Source: Flavobacterium algicola
GTDB taxonomy: Bacteria; Bacteroidota; Bacteroidia; Flavobacteriales; Flavobacteriaceae
Assembly (NCBI RefSeq): GCF_022399565.1
Contig: NZ_JAJTUT010000004.1
Span: 124,001 to 188,000 of the forward strand
DNA: 64,000 nt
Reading direction: 5' to 3'
Positions 26,321-35,528 of this stretch are shown piece after piece. A model generated the notes under the pieces. It saw nothing but the letters and a program-made list of their open reading frames with translations. It was not told where the DNA came from and did not search any database. A program made the position numbers and the translations under genes. Position 1 is the stretch's first letter. Every line of letters begins with the position of its first letter.

Positions 26321-26833
26321 AGTTCTTATTCAAATATAGATTTGGACCTTTCATATTCTCATTTATTTACTTCTATAACAAAGTAAATCATTGAATTTTA
26401 GAATGGTGTAGTAGTAAGTATTGCCAAACATTGCCTTTGAACGCCAATGAATTCATAGTCCTGAGATGTTTTGGAGTTACCAGCTTTCTTTGTTTCAAAG
26501 TTGTAAAAGGATATTTAAAAACAATTCTATATCCAATTTCAAACACAAATACCAAGGTTTAGGAGTAAGCAAGTATTTAGTAAAATAGTAAAGTATAAAA
26601 CGATACAGTTTTACAACTATGCAACTATAAAAGCATAAAAGCAGTAAAATAAATGAGCGTACCTATTACCGATAAACAAGACATAGCTGTTGGAAATTGT
26701 ATGAATCTACAATTGTAGATAAGTACATACTTAAAGCAAATAAATAGGGCAAAAACTTGTAAAGAAATACAAGGAGGCATGCAGCCGTACAGCAAAGCAA
26801 TTTAGTAAATAGATAATTTTAAAATTATAAGTA
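26321..26833. other. Long leader upstream of the tra operon
   Basis: About 510 bp without a supported gene. It includes an AT-rich stretch near 26540-26660 and presumably the traA promoter. A 21-codon ORF at 26652 has no recognisable product. Confidence 0.4.
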
Positions 26834-27601
26834 ATGGAAACAATAAAAAAAACTTTAAAAATTAGTTTCTCTACCCAAAAGGGTGGAGTAGGGAAATCTA
26901 CAATGACAACTTTGTTAGCTAGCGTGCTTCATTATCGATTGGGATATAATGTGTTGGTTTTGGACTGTGATTTTCCGCAGCATAGTCTCGGCAATATGAG
27001 AGACAGAGATCTTAAAACGGTGATGCAAAATGAGTATCATAAGAGAGCGGCTATGAAACAATTTCAGTCGATAGATAAAAAAGCATTTCCTGTCATTCGT
27101 TGTAAGGCCGAGAATGCGCTAGAAAAAGCATCAGAATATATAGATCAGTCGAATAGTGATTGGAATATTATTTTGTTTGATCTTCCAGGAACTGCCAATA
27201 CTAAGGGCGTTTTGACCACATTAAAAGCAATGGACTTCATCTTTTCTCCTATTACTGCCGACCGTTTGGTAGTAGAAAGCACTTTAGGCTTTGCCAAAGC
27301 ATTTCTACAACTTCCAGAAACAGATGGAGGAAACAAGAACTTAAAGTTTTGGTTGTTTTGGAATCAAGTGGACAGGAGGGAAAAGACTAATTTGTATAAG
27401 GCCTATCAAAGTGTAATAGAAGAATTAGGTCTTTCTATAATGGAGTCAAGAATAATGGATAGTAAGCGTTTCCGTAAGGAAACGGATGATACTAGTAATT
27501 ATATCTTTAGATCTAGCCTGCTTCCTGCTGAGCTTAGTTTGATGAAGATAACTAAGCTTGATCTTTTTGTAAATGAATTTCTCAAAATCATAAACACTTA
27601 A
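26834..27601 (+). CDS. traA: ParA-like ATPase of the conjugative element (TraA)
   Basis: A 255-residue ParA/MinD-type ATPase with a deviant Walker A (KGGVGKST at residues 16-23), the A' motif VLVLDCDFPQHS and IILFDLPGTANTKGV as Walker B region. TraA is the first gene of the tra operon in Bacteroidota conjugative elements, where the role may be partitioning or positioning of the element. It starts rightward from the oriT-like region, divergent from the mob genes, and is followed 12 bp later by traB. Confidence 0.9.
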   Translation: METIKKTLKISFSTQKGGVGKSTMTTLLASVLHYRLGYNVLVLDCDFPQHSLGNMRDRDLKTVMQNEYHKRAAMKQFQSIDKKAFPVIRCKAENALEKASEYIDQSNSDWNIILFDLPGTANTKGVLTTLKAMDFIFSPITADRLVVESTLGFAKAFLQLPETDGGNKNLKFWLFWNQVDRREKTNLYKAYQSVIEELGLSIMESRIMDSKRFRKETDDTSNYIFRSSLLPAELSLMKITKLDLFVNEFLKIINT

Positions 27602-27613
27602 ATCCTTTCTTGT

Positions 27614-28018
27614 ATGGAATCTGATAAAAAGCATAAGGGGTTTCAAAAACCAGTTGTAGATGAGGATTACCTCATGAATATTATGAGCGGGGATGAAGCG
27701 ATCAACAATGATAAAAAAATAAGCCAAAGTATCGAAGCTACCGAAAATAAGCGGAATGAGAAAACTCGTGTAAGCGCTCTAAAGAAACGGAATTATGAAG
27801 AAGTATTTCTCACTAACAGATACCCGTCTGGTCGTAGTGGTAAGGTTGTGTACATAAGGCCTGAATACCACGAACGGCTCCTTCGAATTGTTCAATTGAC
27901 AAGGGAAGAGAAAACAACATTGTATTCTTATATCGATAACATTTTAGAACAGCATTTTAATGATTTTGGAACCGAAATTCAAGAATTTTTTAATGAGCGA
28001 AACAAGCCGATTTTTTAA
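27614..28018 (+). CDS. traB: TraB-like protein, DUF3408
   Basis: A 134-residue protein with a disordered N-terminal half and a C-terminal domain of the DUF3408 type: FLTNRYPSGRSGKVVYIRPE, YHERLLRIVQLTREEKTTLY, then SYIDNILEQHF. That domain looks like a small ribbon-helix-helix fold with a DNA-binding role in conjugative transposons. It is placed between traA and traD as in other elements. Function is inferred from place. Confidence 0.8.
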   Translation: MESDKKHKGFQKPVVDEDYLMNIMSGDEAINNDKKISQSIEATENKRNEKTRVSALKKRNYEEVFLTNRYPSGRSGKVVYIRPEYHERLLRIVQLTREEKTTLYSYIDNILEQHFNDFGTEIQEFFNERNKPIF

Positions 28019-28040
28019 ACAATTTATAATACTAAATAGC

Positions 28041-28673
28041 ATGGAAACTGTAATTGTAATTTGTCTGCTCATCGTCATTTTTCTTTTGGCAAAGGATAAA
28101 ATTGTCATTAAAAAATATCATAAGCATCAACCAAATCAAGAGAAAATCAATTCAAGTCTCTCTGATATTATGGGGCAGCCTAAGCCTCAAAGAAGCCTTT
28201 CTGTGCCAAATAAGTCCAATGACGGTCAAGAGCAAAATGAGGATAATTGTAATGATAATTTTGATATAGAAATCGACGAAGATAAAGTCGAATTACAAAT
28301 TCCACAAGAAGAGCTAGAGGAAGTTTTTGGGAATGTACCTGATTTTGAGAATGAGGAAGAAGAATGGAATAGTTATGGAATATCCGATGGCGATAATGGT
28401 TTTGCCCAAGGGGTTACCTTCGAAGAGTTAAGCACTGTAAAAACGTTGTTAAAAAAAGAGAAAATGAGACCCTCTCAAAAGGAAACAGCAACAGTCCTAC
28501 TTCAGAAAATACAAGGAACCGAATTATTCGACCTATTGGAAAATTCTATCGAAGATGCTTCTCAAAAAATAGCCAAGCTATTAGACGGTACACTTTCTTC
28601 AAAGACGGATTCTGGTTCTTCTTTTTTGCACAAAAATGATTTGGAGGAGTTTGATATTGGGGAGTTTGTGTGA
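28041..28673 (+). CDS. traD: TraD-like membrane-anchored protein (DUF4122)
   Basis: A 210-residue protein. The ATG at 28041 is preferred over the frame opening at 27960 because it places a membrane anchor directly at the N-terminus (METVIVICLLIVIFLLA). The middle is acidic and low-complexity (IEIDEDKVELQIPQEELEEV, then PDFENEEEEWNSYG) and the C-terminal part is conserved in the family (GVTFEELSTVKTLLKKEKM, then KIQGTELFDLLENS). It is the last tra gene before the defence cargo; traE resumes at 35725, about 7 kb away. Function of the family is unknown beyond its constant place. Confidence 0.8.
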   Translation: METVIVICLLIVIFLLAKDKIVIKKYHKHQPNQEKINSSLSDIMGQPKPQRSLSVPNKSNDGQEQNEDNCNDNFDIEIDEDKVELQIPQEELEEVFGNVPDFENEEEEWNSYGISDGDNGFAQGVTFEELSTVKTLLKKEKMRPSQKETATVLLQKIQGTELFDLLENSIEDASQKIAKLLDGTLSSKTDSGSSFLHKNDLEEFDIGEFV

Positions 28674-28820
28674 TCTTAATTATTTTGGTTTCTACTTATG
28701 TTAAAATATAAACCAACAGAACAGTTAAAATACCAACCATTATTGGGTATTATATGTGTTATAATCCAAAAAAATTTAGCATCTATTAGTTCAGTTTTGA
28801 TTTACTAGTTCCAATTATCA

Positions 28821-29627
28821 TTAAGCTGCTTTTTCAACAATTACTTTTGCCCAATCAAACCCAGAACTCTTCAAGCAATATTTAACCGCTGCTGAAAATT
28901 CAGAGTTTTTAGAACACATTGACCAAAGTTGTCTCATGTCTGTTTCTATCTCATTCTCTCTAGATTGGTCAAAAATGATAGATTGCAAATCTAATTTTTT
29001 ATTAATCCTCATTAATAATATAACTGCATTTCTATATTTATCCTTCCTTTTATCTATTAGGCTAGGAGAATTTAGATTTAATCTGATAATAGAATATCTT
29101 GCTCTTTTATAATTTCTAATAATCTTGTTAGTTTCTTTAGGACGAACAATCCCTTCATTATCAAAAGCTAATTCTTCAGGGTCTCTAAATTTTATTGGGT
29201 CTAAAAACAGAATATCCTCAAGATTCAAATTGTCCGCATAATTTAAAGCTCTATTTGCATTCACATGAAAGTAAGACCTCTTTCTAACATTGGCAGCTGG
29301 GCCGGAAAACCTATAATTCATCCAATCAAAAGCTAACCACCAATATCCTTCAGTTTTTACTCCATTTTCATCAATCACTTCTTTTTTTGGTCTAAAATGA
29401 TCTACATGACAATGAGCACCTGAATTGATTGATTCAGTGTACCAACATTTATCATTATAAAGTGAAGATAAATGATTTTTTAATTCATTCCAAAGTGGTT
29501 GATTTGCATCTATAATTTGATTTCTCAATACTGAATCTGCTTCATCAACTAACTCTTGCGTAACTATATCTGCTCTGTCAATCCAATCTTGAGGAGGCGG
29601 ATTGTTTTCTAAATCAATATAAATCAT
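28821..29627 (-). CDS. HNH endonuclease, PtuB/TIGR02646-like
   Basis: A 268-residue nuclease. The core is CHVDHFRPKKEV (residues 73-84): VDHFRPK is the signature of the HNH proteins paired with ATPases in Septu and retron systems. A cysteine pair around it (Cys61 in KCWYTES, Cys73) would bind structural zinc, although the first knuckle is CWYT instead of CxxC. NYRFSGPAANVRKRSYF and LEDILFLDPIKFRDPEELAF follow, as in the family. It overlaps the ATPase gene by 4 bp (ATGA) and is the last of the four-gene operon. By analogy to PtuB it is the DNA-cutting effector. The link to HsdMS is inferred from the coupling. Confidence 0.87.
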   Translation of the reverse strand: MIYIDLENNPPPQDWIDRADIVTQELVDEADSVLRNQIIDANQPLWNELKNHLSSLYNDKCWYTESINSGAHCHVDHFRPKKEVIDENGVKTEGYWWLAFDWMNYRFSGPAANVRKRSYFHVNANRALNYADNLNLEDILFLDPIKFRDPEELAFDNEGIVRPKETNKIIRNYKRARYSIIRLNLNSPSLIDKRKDKYRNAVILLMRINKKLDLQSIIFDQSRENEIETDMRQLWSMCSKNSEFSAAVKYCLKSSGFDWAKVIVEKAA

Positions 29628-31228
29628 TTTTCAGATTCTTTAATTATTTTCTCTAAGATGTCAAATGCTATTCTGCTTTTTTCAGCTTTATTTACAATAA
29701 CATTTTGATCAATAATACTTTTTTCATGATCTGCTAAGGCAATTATAAATTTTTGATACAATGGATCTCTATCTGTAGTATTAATACCAAGATTCGATAA
29801 TTTATAAAAAAGTTCAGTTAGCCTTAGTTTCTCATCAACTGACAAAGTATCATTTTCTTGTTTTACAATCAAATCATTTCTTTCTTCAAGTTCTTTTAAG
29901 GTGTCTTCATCAAGTGTACTTGGCAGATTAAAAAATTCACTTGTCAAAATTCCCGCAACACCCAATCCTTTTGGGTTAAAATCAGGTTCAAAAGTCTCAA
30001 TTTTTTGAAATTCTTTTCCATGTTTGTCGAATGCTTTTTTAGAATAAAATATTCTAATCTCTTCCTTAGTCAATCCTCCAATTACTAATGGGTCATGTGT
30101 AGTCATTAGTATCTGACTTGTGTCATCCTTACCTGAATATTCTTCAAGCAAATTCATGTATTTCCATTTCCATAAAGGATTCAGGTGGGTATCTGGTTCA
30201 TCTAAAAGAATAAGTGATTCGTCCTCTTTTGTAAAACGCAATAAACCTAAAACAGTTAATAATTGTTGTTCTCCTTCCGACAATTCCTTAAAGGTAATAT
30301 CTCCATTAACATTTACTTTTTTCACTTTAACTCTTACTTCTTGAATTAAATCAGAGATGTATGTACTTTCCAAACTTTTAAAAAATTCAGTATTCGTTCC
30401 ATACTTTGTTGCAATTTCAATTAATTTATTTTGGTTTGAAATGTATAAATACAGTTGCTCCTGACTATGACTTCTTCTAAAGTCTTCCCTAACAGTCTCT
30501 TCATGAACTATTGGTGCCATAGAGGCACTCCAGAGATCATCTAAGAAATTACGTACAACGCCCTTTGAAGTCCAAAAATTTAATGGTTTTGCATCCTTTT
30601 TATTTTTAGCCCATACAGGCTCTTTCAGCACGAAAAGAACAGATTCTAAACCTATTATGCCTAAAAACTCTTTTAAGAACTCGCTAACTTTTTTATCAGA
30701 GAAGGCATAAAATGCCATTAGGACAAAGTAGCTGTGTATTTGTCTAGCATAAAATAATGGTCTTGGAGGAGCATCAATTCCCTCTAATAAAGCTTTGTAA
30801 AATCGAGTTTGATGTTTATCAAAATGTTCCAATAATCTATTACTAACACCTGAATAATAACTAAAAACATACTTCGGTAAATATTCATCTTTATTTTTTT
30901 TAATTTCAACCTTCGGAATAATTTTAGAAGAATACTCTTTAATCCCGCTTTTTTTAGTTCCTAAAAAGAATTTATATTTTCCCGTGGTTTTGGGACCACC
31001 CTCAACTTTAAGATAATTATCCTTACACTGATATTCTAATACATAATTAAATGAAGTTTCGTCTTCTAAATCAAGATCTCTAAATATTATAACAAGTGCC
31101 TCCAACAGATTTGATTTTCCGGCAGCATTTTGTCCTAATAAAACTGTATTCATCTTGGTTTCATCCAAATTGATTGAAAAATCTTTAAGATTTTTAAACT
31201 TTTCTATATAAATTTTATCTATTCTCAT
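29624..31228 (-). CDS. SMC/OLD-like AAA ATPase, PtuA-like
   Basis: A 534-residue ABC-type ATPase: N-terminal IYIEKFKNLKDFSINL, Walker A GQNAAGKSN (residues 32-40), signature FKELSEGEQQLL (~311-322), Walker B LILLDEPDTHLNP (~336-348) and H-loop MTTHDP (~372-377). The insert between the two halves is helical but too short for a long SMC coiled coil. No TOPRIM nuclease motif was seen at the end, which separates it from OLD nucleases. It overlaps hsdS upstream and the HNH gene downstream by 4 bp each. This ATPase-plus-HNH pair is the Septu (PtuA-PtuB) layout, here attached to a modification module. Confidence 0.88.
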   Translation of the reverse strand: MRIDKIYIEKFKNLKDFSINLDETKMNTVLLGQNAAGKSNLLEALVIIFRDLDLEDETSFNYVLEYQCKDNYLKVEGGPKTTGKYKFFLGTKKSGIKEYSSKIIPKVEIKKNKDEYLPKYVFSYYSGVSNRLLEHFDKHQTRFYKALLEGIDAPPRPLFYARQIHSYFVLMAFYAFSDKKVSEFLKEFLGIIGLESVLFVLKEPVWAKNKKDAKPLNFWTSKGVVRNFLDDLWSASMAPIVHEETVREDFRRSHSQEQLYLYISNQNKLIEIATKYGTNTEFFKSLESTYISDLIQEVRVKVKKVNVNGDITFKELSEGEQQLLTVLGLLRFTKEDESLILLDEPDTHLNPLWKWKYMNLLEEYSGKDDTSQILMTTHDPLVIGGLTKEEIRIFYSKKAFDKHGKEFQKIETFEPDFNPKGLGVAGILTSEFFNLPSTLDEDTLKELEERNDLIVKQENDTLSVDEKLRLTELFYKLSNLGINTTDRDPLYQKFIIALADHEKSIIDQNVIVNKAEKSRIAFDILEKIIKESEK

Positions 31229-32784
31229 CGCAGTTCTAAATAGCCCTTATCACTACTTTCTTTAATAGTTTTTTCTTCTTCGATTTGTTTTTTTAGCTCC
31301 GCGTAAAATCTATCAATACTCTCACTCTCGTTGGTTTTATTATAATGCTCAGACATCTTCCATAGATCTTCAGCATGAAGTCTACCATTTGCTTTAAGTA
31401 GTTCTACTAATTTCATATTGATGGTTTTATTATTATATTTTATTTCTCTTAACGGCAGTACCCTCTCATTTTCAAAGGAATTCCTTTTAACTAATATGTT
31501 ATTTTCATCCCCCAAAAATTGATATAAAACAGACTGCAGTAGTTTTTCCGATTCATTTTTACTTATTAAAATTTCCTCTTCGAGTTTACTGCAATTTGCT
31601 TGCAAATAATTGACCTTTTCCACGATTTCTTTTTGTTCTGCCAAGGGAGGTAGAGGAAGCGGAATAGAATTTAATTTACCTCTATTTAATTTTATCTGCA
31701 TAGGCGGCTCGCCACTTAAATATGGTTTTAAATCAATTGAGTTAATGTATATTTCTAAATACAATTTTGAAATTTCACTTATAGTATCAATTACATGCGC
31801 ATGATTATTAACCCAATACTTACCGTGAGCCATATATGCTACAGGTTTATTTCTTCTAAGCAAATTTCCACCATCTTCCGCAACTAATAATAATGACTTG
31901 TCGAAAATATAATCATCGATGTAATCAATTACTCCTTGTGCTCCGTAATAATCATAAATCCCTTTTCTTTTTAGTCTTTCTGTTTTGGAAAGAGGAATCC
32001 TGTCACCATCTTTATTTATACTACTTTCTCCAATTCTGTACCACTTCCAACTACTTGGAATTTCGAAGGGCATATCGTTTTTATTAATGGCTGGGAAGGA
32101 TTCTTCTTTTTTAATTTTTTTTTCTCTTATCAGTTTTTCCTTTTCTATCTTTATTTTTTTAAATAAATCTTGTGCAGATTCGACATTTGGATTATTATTT
32201 CGCCATTCTTTAGTTAACTCGCCTTTAACCGCATCAGTTAGAATAGCCTGTCGTAACTTAATTAAATTTTTTTCTCGGAATGTAACTTCCTTTATTAATT
32301 TATAATTTTTATCTTCTATAGTTTTTATCTCATTTAAAATCCTTTCCTGCTCTTCTTTAGTAGGTAGAAATATCTCTAATTCAAAAATTTGCTTTGGTTG
32401 AATTCTTTTGGATCCCACACCCTTAGCTAAATTTTCTAGTTGTAAGTATGAGTTACCCTTTTTAAAGAAGTAAAAAATCCATTCGGGATAACAAGAATCA
32501 TCTACGTCAAAAGCAGGAATATCTGAGCTAGATTCATATCCATCTAATTCTTCCGGTACAATACCAAAAGCACCTTTATGTAAATTTTGTTTACCATAAA
32601 TAAATTGTCCCGCTTTTCTGATGTGATATTTTGTAGCCCCTTTTTTATCTTTAGTTTTAGGTCTTTTTTCAACACCCAATACATTAAGTTTAACTCTAAT
32701 ACGTTTATCTGGATCAGGATTGTCTGAAACAATTTTAGATTCAGTTAAAAGAGAACCAAGTTTTACTTTTTTCCAGTCTTTCAT
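31225..32784 (-). CDS. hsdS: Type I restriction-modification specificity subunit HsdS with C-terminal extension
   Basis: A 519-residue subunit with the two-TRD layout: TRD1 at about residues 1-145 (starts KDWKKVKLGSLLTESKIV), a conserved helical spacer at ~150-205 (EEQERILNEIKTIEDKNYKL, then LRQAILTDAVKGELTKEWR), TRD2 at ~240-395 (WKWYRIGESS ... LPLPPLAEQKEIVEKVN) and the second helical region to ~430. A further ~80 residues follow (LVELLKANGRLHAEDLWKMS, FYAELKKQIEEEKTIKE), which look like a small winged-helix-type module not needed in a standard HsdS. It overlaps hsdM by 4 bp and the ATPase gene by 4 bp. The target sequence cannot be read from the protein. Confidence 0.93.
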   Translation of the reverse strand: MKDWKKVKLGSLLTESKIVSDNPDPDKRIRVKLNVLGVEKRPKTKDKKGATKYHIRKAGQFIYGKQNLHKGAFGIVPEELDGYESSSDIPAFDVDDSCYPEWIFYFFKKGNSYLQLENLAKGVGSKRIQPKQIFELEIFLPTKEEQERILNEIKTIEDKNYKLIKEVTFREKNLIKLRQAILTDAVKGELTKEWRNNNPNVESAQDLFKKIKIEKEKLIREKKIKKEESFPAINKNDMPFEIPSSWKWYRIGESSINKDGDRIPLSKTERLKRKGIYDYYGAQGVIDYIDDYIFDKSLLLVAEDGGNLLRRNKPVAYMAHGKYWVNNHAHVIDTISEISKLYLEIYINSIDLKPYLSGEPPMQIKLNRGKLNSIPLPLPPLAEQKEIVEKVNYLQANCSKLEEEILISKNESEKLLQSVLYQFLGDENNILVKRNSFENERVLPLREIKYNNKTINMKLVELLKANGRLHAEDLWKMSEHYNKTNESESIDRFYAELKKQIEEEKTIKESSDKGYLELR

Positions 32785-34202
32785 AGAAAAGCTTTTTTAA
32801 TTTCGGTAAGTATTATTGAACTCCTTTGAAATGAAGTTTCTAAAATCGAAATTAACTCCTCAGTAGATTCTGCTATTTCTTTTTCAGAACTGATTTCATT
32901 TTTAATATCCAAATTGAAATTTCTATTTTTTATTTCTTTTGAGGAAACTTTCCAAGCATATTCATTTTCAATCCTATTAAACCACCATTCTTTTATCTCT
33001 TCAAAATGAGAAATATCTATTGGCCTTGTGGCACTATAATTCTTTATTCCATTTGGATATGGCATTTCATAATACCAAGTTTCTTTAGTTGCTTTTCCTT
33101 TTTCAAAAAAAAGCAGATTTGTTTTAATACCAGTGTAAGGATTAAATACGCCACTTGGTAGTCTTACAATTGTATGTAAATTACATGTTGTTAAAAGGTC
33201 TTCTTTTATTCTAGTTTTTACACCTTCACCAAATAATGATCCATCAGGTAAAACGACAGCCGCTCTTCCATTTTTCTTTAAAATTTTTATAATCAATGCT
33301 AAAAACAAATCTGCAGTTTCTTTCGTTCTAAATTCTTCTGGGAAATTCTTTTCAATTCCATCTTCTTCTTGACCACCAAAAGGAGGATTTGATAAGACGA
33401 TATTCACTAGGTCCTTATTTTTCCAACTATCATATTTAGCTGATAATAAATTACCTTTAGTTATTGCTGGCTTCTCTATACCATGAAGTATTAAATTTGT
33501 TGTGCAAAGTAAATGAGGTAATGGTTTTTTCTCAATACCTCTTATTGAGTTTTGAACTATTACTGATGTTTCATCAAAATCTTTCTGTTTTGATAAATTA
33601 ACCATAGAACAAGTTAAAAAACCTCCTGTACCACATGCTGGATCTAGAATACTTTCACCAATTTGAGGGTTAATCATGTCAACCATGAATTGAGTTACAG
33701 CTCTAGGGGTATAATATTCACCCGAAGAACCTGCACTTTGTAGTTCTCTTAATATTGTTTCATAAATATCATTAAAAACATGTCTATCCTTGTTGTTTTT
33801 AGAAAAATCAATTTTATTAATTTCATTTATAACTTGGCGGAAAAGATTACCGCTTTTCATATAATTATAAGTATCATTAAATACTGATTTTATAATTACC
33901 GATTGGTCTGTGTCTGTTGGGTCAATTGTTTTCAGTACAGGAAATAATTCTTCATTAATGAAACTAATTAGTTCATCGCCAGTTAAACCATTTTCATCAG
34001 CAGCCCAGTTTTGCCATTTTAATTTTTCTGGAATTGGACTTTTATATTCTTTTCTTGATATTTTCCATTCTTCTTCTTTGTCTGCAAAAATTTTCATAAA
34101 AAGCATCCATACCATTTGAGAAATTCGCTGTGCATCACCATCAACGCCTTCGTCTTTTCTCATTATGTTTCTTATGGATCTTATTATACTTGTTGTACTC
34201 AT
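32781..34202 (-). CDS. hsdM: Type I DNA adenine methyltransferase subunit HsdM
   Basis: A 473-residue N6-adenine methylase. Residues ~1-150 are the HsdM N-terminal helical domain, EYYTPRAVTQFMVD leads into the catalytic core, motif I is DPACGTGGF (187-195, AdoMet binding) and motif IV is NPPF (272-275, catalytic). It begins the leftward operon hsdM-hsdS-ATPase-HNH. A normal type I system also needs HsdR, the translocase/nuclease; none is found in this 64-kb window and no remnant is seen beside the operon. All key motifs are intact, so methylation should be active. Confidence 0.95.
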   Translation of the reverse strand: MSTTSIIRSIRNIMRKDEGVDGDAQRISQMVWMLFMKIFADKEEEWKISRKEYKSPIPEKLKWQNWAADENGLTGDELISFINEELFPVLKTIDPTDTDQSVIIKSVFNDTYNYMKSGNLFRQVINEINKIDFSKNNKDRHVFNDIYETILRELQSAGSSGEYYTPRAVTQFMVDMINPQIGESILDPACGTGGFLTCSMVNLSKQKDFDETSVIVQNSIRGIEKKPLPHLLCTTNLILHGIEKPAITKGNLLSAKYDSWKNKDLVNIVLSNPPFGGQEEDGIEKNFPEEFRTKETADLFLALIIKILKKNGRAAVVLPDGSLFGEGVKTRIKEDLLTTCNLHTIVRLPSGVFNPYTGIKTNLLFFEKGKATKETWYYEMPYPNGIKNYSATRPIDISHFEEIKEWWFNRIENEYAWKVSSKEIKNRNFNLDIKNEISSEKEIAESTEELISILETSFQRSSIILTEIKKAFL

Positions 34203-34245
34203 TTATTATATTTTTAAAGCATTAAGTGAATAATAGCTTTTGTTT

Positions 34246-34935
34246 TTATTTTATTATTTGTTCTATTTTCTCCAACAAAATTTGAAACCGTTCTTCTCTA
34301 ATTAACGGATGGATGTGCATGGCTAAAATTTCGTTAGCTTGTGGATGTTTTTTAATGGCTGTAAGTTCTTGCGTGATGTATTGTTTCAAGTCATCTTCAC
34401 TCTCTAGGATTTCTTCCACTATTGTTGTTCTATTGTCGATAAGATAGATGATATCTTCGTAGTCGTGGCTTCCGTAAAAGTCATTTTGTCCTCGATCTTT
34501 AAATGCCTCTAATTTAGTAGCCAGAAAATAAGGAGATGGTAATACGTTGATCTTAATTCCTTCTGACAATTCTACTTGTTGTAAGTATTTGAATCCCGGC
34601 TTATACCATTTATTAGATATTCCAATACTACTGTCGTCTGCAGGCATTATGTCTATGGCGATATTTTCAAACTGATATGAACAAATGGACTGTCCTTGAG
34701 GATCTGGGTAGAAATTAAGTTCTGCTAATCGTTCTTGCATTTGTGTCCATTCATAATAATTAGCTAAATTAATAGTCATGTCTATATCAGAAGTGGGACG
34801 AATTTCCTCAGCAGCGGGGTCATCAGTATATAAGCTAATCACGGCTCCTCCAATGAATACCATTTTTTCATTTAATTCCTTTAAGCCTTTTGCCACTTGA
34901 GCTACTAATGCTAGATTGATTATTTTATTATACAT
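34246..34935 (-). CDS. Nucleotidyltransferase of the MNT/AbiEii-like superfamily (putative toxin)
   Basis: A 229-residue protein with the minimal nucleotidyltransferase signature: FIGGAVISLY (GG at 29-30, Ser34), RPTSDIDMTI (Asp50, Asp52) and a third acidic residue in NIAIDIM (Asp95). AbiEii and related toxins of type IV toxin-antitoxin systems have this core and transfer a nucleotide to RNA or protein. Its gene overlaps the upstream helix-turn-helix gene by 8 bp, so the two are coupled. Nearby duplicated operators support tight autoregulation. The target molecule is unknown; a housekeeping role cannot be excluded. Confidence 0.82.
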   Translation of the reverse strand: MYNKIINLALVAQVAKGLKELNEKMVFIGGAVISLYTDDPAAEEIRPTSDIDMTINLANYYEWTQMQERLAELNFYPDPQGQSICSYQFENIAIDIMPADDSSIGISNKWYKPGFKYLQQVELSEGIKINVLPSPYFLATKLEAFKDRGQNDFYGSHDYEDIIYLIDNRTTIVEEILESEDDLKQYITQELTAIKKHPQANEILAMHIHPLIREERFQILLEKIEQIIK

Positions 34936-35449
34936 GGAGTATTCTTTTTTCTAATTCTCGTTTTGCCATTTCTTTTTCTCTTACTCTTCCCACTCTAATA
35001 GCATCCACTAAAGTTAATAATTCGTATAAATCGGTGTCTTTTAATGAAGCCTCTACGACGGAGGAGTATAAAGGTTCTATAGCCTGCCCTCGGTCTAAAC
35101 CTTTTGCATAAGGCCAAACATATTTATCAGTGGCTTGAATTATTTTATTTAAAGGTTCAGCAGAATGAGCTGTTAGTATTCCTCTAACTAATGCTCCTGG
35201 TTGTTGCGGAAAAGCATAGCCTACACCATGAATTAAGAATTCATTAAAAGCAATTTTGTTCACTTTTTTTCGGGCATCATCAATTAATCCCGCATATTTA
35301 GAACGATTTAAAGACTGGCTCACTTCAGATTGACTCATGCCTAATTCTTCTGCAATAGTATGATGAAACCAAGGTTGTTCACCTAGTGCAATTATTTTCA
35401 ACAAAATTACAATGTCTTGTGGTTTGAGATTACTTTTTGCTTGTGTCAT
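34928..35449 (-). CDS. Helix-turn-helix regulator, putative antitoxin of the nucleotidyltransferase
   Basis: A 173-residue protein with an N-terminal winged helix-turn-helix (PQDIVILLKIIALGEQPWFH, HTIAEELGMSQSEVSQSLNR). The C-terminal part (LIHGVGYAFPQQPGALVRGI, then GRVREKEMAKREL) has no assigned function. It lies first in the two-gene operon. Two copies of a 17-bp palindrome directly upstream suggest it represses its own promoter, as antitoxins and AbiEi-type proteins do. The antitoxin role is inferred from the layout. Confidence 0.78.
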   Translation of the reverse strand: MTQAKSNLKPQDIVILLKIIALGEQPWFHHTIAEELGMSQSEVSQSLNRSKYAGLIDDARKKVNKIAFNEFLIHGVGYAFPQQPGALVRGILTAHSAEPLNKIIQATDKYVWPYAKGLDRGQAIEPLYSSVVEASLKDTDLYELLTLVDAIRVGRVREKEMAKRELEKRILHV

Positions 35450-35461
35450 TCTAATATTTCA

Positions 35462-35478
35462 TATTGCGATATGCAATA
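35462..35478. promoter_or_regulatory. Operator 1 of the HTH/nucleotidyltransferase operon
   Basis: Palindrome TATTGCGATATGCAATA 13 bp upstream of the HTH gene start codon. It matches operator 2 (35529-35545) at 16 of 17 positions. The half-site is TATTGC. Confidence 0.7.
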
Positions 35479-35528
35479 CTAACTAAAAAATATAGAAAAA
35501 GCAAACTTTTTTAATTCACTATATCGCA

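Noticed and set aside
26652..26717. 21-codon ORF in the traA leader
   Set aside because: No recognised product and no coupling to traA; leader-peptide role cannot be supported.
29624..31228. OLD-family nuclease (ATPase with TOPRIM)
   Set aside because: No TOPRIM acidic motifs after the ATPase core; a separate HNH gene supplies the nuclease.
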